From contig NC_084898.1 of the NCBI RefSeq assembly GCF_958979055.1, forward strand, positions 2,180,001 to 2,244,000: DNA of 64,000 bases. Direction: 5' to 3'. Below the pieces are notes generated by a model. That model had not been told where the DNA came from and ran no database searches. It saw nothing but the letters and a program-made list of their open reading frames with translations. Positions 58,590-64,000 of the stretch are shown here, one piece after another. Source of the DNA: Alnus glutinosa. Its lineage: Eukaryota > Streptophyta > Magnoliopsida > Fagales > Betulaceae. The position numbers were made by a program, and so were the translations under genes. How positions within the stretch are numbered: the stretch's first letter is position 1; the number at the start of each line of letters is the position of its first letter.

Positions 58590-59483
58590 AGGGGTGTACA
58601 AACAAAACGGTTATAACCGTTCCGCAACTGCTAACCGCATAACCGTTTTCGAAAGCAGTTATATATAACCGCTAACCGCCTAGGTGGAGGCGATTAGCAG
58701 TTGTTAGTTTTATTGGCGGTTATAGGAGTTATGGAAAGTGGTTAATAACCACTAACTACTAACTACCTACCTATATATATTAAAATATTAAAATATTAAA
58801 AAAAAAAAAATTATGTTTACAACTTTGAGGCGTAACAGACTAACATGCTTGTTTACACAATTTTTAAAAATTTAGTACTATGACCTGATTGTTTTGGCCT
58901 TGAGTTGTCATTTGGATTTGTAGAATGAGGTCAATTTGTTAAGCAAAATTCAACATCCAAATATAATTTATCTACTGGGTTGCAGTGTTTACGGCAAGAC
59001 AAGGTTTATTGTTTATGAACTGATGCAAAATGGGTGTTTGGAAACTCAATTGTACGGTAAAAACACATTAATCTCATTCTTCTTCTCGTTAAAATACCTG
59101 GAAAATGGAAGTTAAAAAAAAAACGGTGCAATTAAATAAAGCTAATATCTTTATTTTCCAAATCTCTTGTTGATATATCGGACCTTGTTGCTAAAAAATT
59201 ATATATTAAAAAAAAGGTCTAAAAATTATTAAATTTTTTTTTTTTGAAAACAATTGAAACTTGTCCAAAACCGGTCCAAAGCCCAAATTAAAAAGCGGTT
59301 TTAAAACTGCTGGTTATAAACACAATAACCGCTAACCAGCGGTTATAAAAATAACCGCTTCCGCCTAGGTTGTTAGCGATTGCGATTAGGACTGGTAAAA
59401 TGCAATAATCACCTTTGGCGGTTGCGATTAGCGGTTAACAATTTTAGTTAATAATCACCGGTTATAACTGCTTGTACATCCCT
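58590..59483. mobile_element. hAT-type non-autonomous element (894 bp)
   Basis: Terminal inverted repeats AGGGGTGTACAA at the left and TTGTACATCCCT at the right are flanked by TCAACAAT (58582-58589) and ACAACAAT (59484-59491), an 8-bp target duplication with one mismatch, as expected for hAT elements. Both subterminal regions are packed with CGGTTATAACCG / AACCGC motifs in both orientations. The interior is AT-rich with no transposase. Confidence 0.85.
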
Positions 59484-59747
59484 ACAACAATGACCCAATA
59501 TTAAAAGAAGTTCACACGGGCCGGACGCAAAGTAAACCCACATCAGCCCATCTTTCTGATTAAATTCAAAGAAGCCCCACATTAGGCGTTGAGTCCACGA
59601 AGGCCACCCATGATAATTATTCTCTCAATGTTGACGTTTTAACTTTTGATGTTGCTAATTGTTGGAGCCGTCATTGGCATCCTTTTCTATATTCATTATA
59701 GTTACATCCATGTGGGCTTCGGAATAAGGGTTAACATCATCTATAAT

Positions 59748-59930
59748 TATTTGTTCGTATTTAAGAGAATTTAAATAGATGATTGTGAAAGATCAACCAC
59801 TTATAGAACCCACATGATCAAATAAAATTAGGATGTTCAACCACTTATCCGGTCAATGAGTCCTGTAAGTAACGTCTCACAATTACTTGTCCGAATTTGA
59901 GATAATTGTAGAAGATCCTAATTTGTGGGA
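59748..59930. mobile_element. Decayed member of the foldback family
   Basis: Modules GATGATTGTGAAAGATC, CCACTTATCCGGTCAATGAG, TCTCACAATTACTTGTCCGA and GTAGAAGATCCTAATT match the intact foldback at 39084-39260 in part. The halves are only moderately complementary. Confidence 0.5.
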
Positions 59931-61193
59931 TTGTCTTTTTTGTGAAATTTTGTGTCTAAGTGATCTATTTGCAGGCTTTAGTATCCTAGTAATGGTGCGT
60001 TTGGAATTGTAATTTTGTAGACAAAAAGTGTGATTTTAAATTAAATCCTAGAAAATGAATTGCTTGGAATTGTGTTTTTAAATCACAGACAATTGGGTGC
60101 TTGTTTGAAAACACAATTTTGAAAGTTAACTACGATTATAAAGGCCAAATTGATATTTTGCCAAATGTTTAATTACGTTTTTTAAAATCAAATTTTAAAT
60201 TGCACATTTTAAAATCGTTATTTTTAAATCGCACTTATTAAAATTACAAAACTCAAACGAACCATAAAGATCAATTAATTTAGTTGGCATGTCCTGTTTA
60301 AACAAATCTGCCCAAGACTGTTTGAAATTTGGACAATAGCTTAAAAAAAATGCCCCAACACCCATTGCCTTCGTTGATAAATTAATTTTGTTAGGATTCT
60401 CTTTAAAATTTCCAATTTTACAAAGGCATCAAAATGATAAATTAGAAGAGCAATTTCAACCCGCCCCAACACCCATTGCCTTCGATGAGGAGCAAATGGC
60501 GACGTCCCAGTTCATAAACAAAGAATAATTAATTGATTAAATTGATTTGACATCAATTTACAAATTAATGCCAATTGCAATTAATTTGATTTAATTTCAT
60601 TAGGTAATTTAATTATTATTAAATTACCATACAGTACACTATATATACAATATATTATTAAATATAGTAAATCATAGATATATATATATTCCTCACCCGA
60701 ACACACATTAATTCAAAAAGTCGATTCTCGGTAACTTCAACTGTGTAATTTGCATCACTTTTCTTCTTTATTCACTTGCTTTTTTATCCCCATTTCACAC
60801 TCAAACTAAAGATTTCCTGGCACTTTTTGCTATAAAATTTCTAATAAATTTAGTGAATAAAAAAATTAATTATTAATTATGATTTATTACCTTAATTAAT
60901 TTGTAAGAAAAACAAAATAAGAACTATAGTAATCAAGCATTTTTCTATAATAATAGCTTTCCAAAGAGAAATCTAAAGAATCTTGACTGCAAAAAGAAAA
61001 AGGAATAAACTTTTGTGCATGGTACTTTAATTGGCTCAATATTTTTTTTTTGTCACAGTTGCCCTCAAAATTCATAAATTATTTTCAAAATTAAAAGATT
61101 CAAATTAACTTTTATTAGAACGTACGTCAGTATTCGGTGAGTACAACCCAAGTTAACTTTAATTGCTAATTGCCTCTTGGGTTTGATTGGATA

Positions 61194-61590
61194 TATCTTA
61201 TGTTTAGTTTGTTTTGACATAAAACAACTTTTGTTGAAAAATATTTTTAGTGAAAAATGATTTCAGTTGAAAATATTTTTCTGCATTTGGTACGTATGGA
61301 AAATAGCGATAATGGCCAATTGCTGGTGACCGCAAAAAATAATGTACAACTTCCTGCGAACTTTGAAAGCAAAGAATAAACTATGAGAGTGTACAAGAAA
61401 GAGAAGATCAAACTCAAAAAATGATTTACCATATTAAATAAACGGAAATCATTTTTCAAAGATAAAACTTTCATGGTCAAACAAAAAATGTTTTTGATTT
61501 GACCATCATTTTGGGTTACACCAAATACCAAAATTTATTAAAAATATTTTTTTTAAAAAAATTTACAATGAAAAAAAGAGAGCCTTAATC
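61194..61590. mobile_element. MITE-like element with GTTTGTTTYGACRTAAAA ends
   Basis: Left part TTTAGTTTGTTTTGACATAA then AAATATTTTTAGTGAAAAAT resembles the left end at 62045. The right side (GGTTACACCAAATACCAAAA then AAAATATTTTT) is compatible with the complementary end. The interior is AT-rich and lacks the GC-rich array of its relatives. Confidence 0.5.
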
Positions 61591-61703
61591 ACAGCATACA
61601 AACCTAAAGATTTTTTTACGGCAATTATAAAACTTTGTGATGGTATTGGTTACATAACGTGGAATCAAATATAAAAGCTTGGGACAAGTACGTAAATGCT
61701 AAG

Positions 61704-61751
61704 AGTATTGGGACATCCTTCAAAAAAAAAAAAAAAAAAAGTATTGGGACA
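61704..61751. mobile_element. Tail-only poly(A) micro-insertion with 12-bp duplication
   Basis: AGTATTGGGACA at 61704-61715 and 61740-61751 flanks a 24-nt insert, TCCTTC followed by a run of A. It has the same CTTC-poly(A) pattern as the insert at 11585-11600. Confidence 0.65.
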
Positions 61752-61804
61752 AGTAAGTAAATTTCAAAATTAAAGATTTTTTTTTTTTTTCTCAATTAAA
61801 GATA

Positions 61805-61970
61805 TTTCTTTAGAGAAAGACAACGATCACCGGGTAAGTGATTGTGAGAGACTGGTCTCATAAGACCTGTTTGACCGGATAAGTGGTTGAACAACCTAAA
61901 TTTTATAGGTGTGTTCCATAAGTAATATTTCACAATCACAAATTCGGAGAGATACTTTGATCCGATTCTT
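61805..61970. mobile_element. Member of the foldback family
   Basis: GTAAGTGATTGTGAGAGACT, TTTGACCGGATAAGTGGTTG and TTCACAATCACAAATTCGGA match modules of the 39084-39260 and 59748-59930 elements. The two halves are inverted with partial complementarity. Confidence 0.55.
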
Positions 61971-62044
61971 ATCCAGTATTGAAACCTCAACGATAGTAAG
62001 ATGGAAGATAATTAAGTATGGGTTTCTAGTAATTTCATCTATAA

Positions 62045-62380
62045 TGCTCCGTTTGTTTCGACGTAAAATGTTTTCTGTCGTAAAATATTTTCAATGAAAT
62101 CATTTTTAAGAAAAATGATTTTGTTGAAAATATTTTTCGGCATTTGGCTCGTACGAAAAAATCAACAACGGCGAAAAATCACCGGTGACGAGATTCTGTC
62201 ACTGGTTGGAAGAATTCTGGCCATTTTCGCCTGATTCCTTCGATGAAGGCCAGAATCCGGTGGCAATGGTCAGATTCCCTAAATCTGGGTTGGCCGGATT
62301 TCGGCCAGCTTCGCAGGAATCTAGGTTGGCCGTAATGAGACACAGTCCAACCGGATTCCGGCCAATTTTTCTACAATGGT
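62045..62380. mobile_element. MITE-like element with a GC-rich repeated core (right end missing)
   Basis: Left end GCTCCGTTTGTTTCGACGTA is followed by AAAATATTTTCAATGAAATC, then an array (62205-62370) rich in CCGGATT/GGCCA modules (AGAATCCGGTGGC, GTTGGCCGGATTTCGGCCAG, CAACCGGATTCCGGCCAATT). No matching right end is seen. Compare 53110-53816. Confidence 0.5.
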
Positions 62381-62478
62381 AGGCTCAGGACCACAAGTAT
62401 TATCCGTTTTTATGAACATGTTAAAGTCTCCCTCCATGTATTTTTTTTTCTTTTAATTCAACACTACTTGTTTATCCA

Positions 62479-62502
62479 AAAAAAAAAAAAAAAAAAAAAA
62501 AA
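62479..62502. repeat. Poly(A) run
   Basis: A run of about 24 A in AT-rich intergenic DNA; it could be the tail of an unrecognised retro-insertion. Confidence 0.85.
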
Positions 62503-63649
62503 CTTAAGTTTCCCAAAATAATTTTATTTTTGTAATAAAAGCATTACCATTTTTTGTTCAAATATCATTAATTTATCTTACACTTCAATTCATATATATA
62601 CACACATACACGCTTGCTGAAATTGAAAATAGTAATCTAATTGAAAGAGTTTTATTTTAAGTGCTCCAGCCATAATGATATAAGGTATTATTTCGATATG
62701 TACACTAAATGCATTTTCCTTTCAATTTTCCTTGACTGTGGAGCTATCCAAGTTCAAAAACATTATGGAAAATAAAATTTTCATGAAATCCTTTTAGGCT
62801 ATTCTAAATTACAATGCTGCTGCCAACATTGTAGTGATACGAAACTGTAAGTGTCAATATTTAGTGTTATCCAAAGGCTAAAAGTCAAACCCAAAATTAC
62901 TAGGACTTAAAGACACATAAAATCACTTCCCCTACCATTGGTCACAAAATTTTGAGTACATCTATATGAGCTTGTTTAGATTTCTCTCTTTGCTTTTCTC
63001 TATAATGCAGAATGTTATTCCTTCAAGATCATTGGTCAGACCAATCTATAACATCCCCACTAAAAATGAAAATATTTTGAAAAATGATAGTGAAGATCAA
63101 ATTGATCTCTAAATATTTTGTTCATTATAGAATTTCAAATAACTAATAAAATTTGACATGAAAAGCAATTAGGTCATGTTATTTGTTATGGTATCGGCAT
63201 ACTAATTAAATTAGGTCATGCAACTTTTTAAACATCGAAGACAAAAATGAAAAAAATAGTCAAACTTTAAAGAGTTAAATGTATTTTTCCATAACCATTC
63301 CTTAAATTCAAGAATAATTATTCCTCTCAATTTGAGCTCGTAACTTTAATTCTTCCACCGTCATTTGCATGTATTTTTTTTTTTCTTTTCTTCTTTGTCT
63401 CATTGCTTGTTATTGTACTAAAGAATCAATCTTTAATTTGCTTTTGCTATTCCTATATTTACTTTTGATTTTCCTAAAAGAAAAGTTTAGAAGCAAATTT
63501 GCCATATTTTGGTGTTTATAAAGGAGAATACCATTATAATAAAAGCATTTAGAGATATAAAAAGAATCTTACTTGCTTACCTATCAGTATTCATTCGATG
63601 AGTCCAAGCCAAGTCAACTTTTCTTAGCATATATATCAGTACAAAAATG

Positions 63650-63806
63650 TCTCTTGTACAACAGTTGTGCAAGAAACAAGAGACATGGAGTAGGTCCCAC
63701 GTGGGACCTATGTGGTGAGACCCACCACGTGGAACCCACCCATATCGCTTGAATCCTGCACAACAGTTGCACAGCTGTTATGCATGAATCATGTCTCATA
63801 TCAATA
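63650..63806. mobile_element. Hairpin MITE-like element
   Basis: Outer pair TCTCTTGTACAACAGTTGTG against TGCACAACAGTTGCACAGCT is partially complementary. Inner palindromes GGTCCCACGTGGGACC and TGGTGAGACCCACCACGTGG are present. It resembles the palindrome at 44722-44836 in the TACAAC ends and GC-rich core. Confidence 0.5.
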
Positions 63807-64000
63807 TTCATTCTATGAGTGTAACCCAAGTCAACCATGCTTGCCTCTTGGGTTCGATTAATTGGATACATCTTTACCTTTTGTGGTATTCACAAAATAC
63901 AAAGTTGGTTTATCGTATTAGTATCTACTTTTGTCCCAAACTTTTGTGTACAATAAGATAGGATGATAATTTTTTGAGTAATTAAAAAATTGTCCTCTAA

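Larger units (their letters stand above)
58044..64000. other. Repeat-rich intergenic end of the window
   Basis: No gene recognised after the Ycf49-like promoter side (about 58044-58150). Contents: a dispersed repeat (58220-58530), a hAT-type element (58590-59483), foldback-family members (59748-59930 and 61805-61970), a GTGCGTTTGGAATTGTAATT-ended MITE-like block (about 59995-60262), two elements with GTTTGTTT ends (61194-61590 and 62045-62380), a tail-only insertion (61704-61751), an A-run (62479-62502) and a hairpin element (63650-63806). The stretch 62510-63600 is AT-rich with nothing identified. Confidence 0.6.

Noticed and set aside
1..64000. Endogenous viral sequence, organelle insertion, tRNA or rRNA gene, telomeric or centromeric array
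   Set aside because: None recognised by eye; short fragments could be missed and would need a similarity search or tRNA scan.

Overview
The window is nuclear DNA of a flowering plant, most likely a woody rosid dicot; the order is an inference from the style of genes and repeats and cannot be fixed by eye. It is AT-rich and gene-sparse. Five genes can be supported: an intronless AHL (AT-hook) regulator at 5304-6191 (+); a 19-exon armadillo-repeat kinesin (ARK type) filling 11837-26372 (-); an A20/AN1 stress-associated zinc-finger protein at 39863-40366 (-); a two-exon LITTLE ZIPPER (ZPR) gene at 51976-52409 (+); and a four-exon plastid Ycf49-like (DUF2499) membrane protein at 55298-58043 (-). 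Multi-exon models were rebuilt from GT/AG sites, unbroken reading phase and remembered family sequence. Every exon joins in frame: 914 aa for the kinesin, 99 aa for ZPR and 186 aa for the Ycf49-like protein.

The genes are unrelated in function (chromatin/transcription, microtubules, stress response, HD-ZIP III feedback, thylakoid membrane). There is no operon or cluster logic. No bacterial-type system, CRISPR array, viral gene or resistance cluster was seen.

Most of the window is intergenic and intronic repeat. Several transposon classes can be delimited by their ends: a 5'-truncated LINE with a 14-bp target duplication inside a kinesin intron; a Harbinger-type MITE with TTA duplication; a TRIM-like remnant with a tRNA-Met-type primer-binding site; a hAT-type element of about 0.9 kb; a CACTA-type element of about 0.64 kb; a solo-LTR-like block; and several foldback elements. 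Microsatellites, a 33-base G run and three near-identical 135-bp tandem copies also occur.

The most interesting observations are these. (1) Exon 3 of the Ycf49-like gene lies in a local duplication whose second copy has decayed by a 1-nt deletion, a destroyed splice donor and a tiny insertion. (2) That tiny insertion and two others in the window are 'tail-only' poly(A) inserts flanked by 12-16 bp direct duplications, which look like extremely short products of LINE-type target-primed reverse transcription. (3) Elements sharing the same AT-rich ends carry different GC-rich degenerate minisatellites. (4) The ZPR gene has an in-frame NAGNAG acceptor at its only intron.
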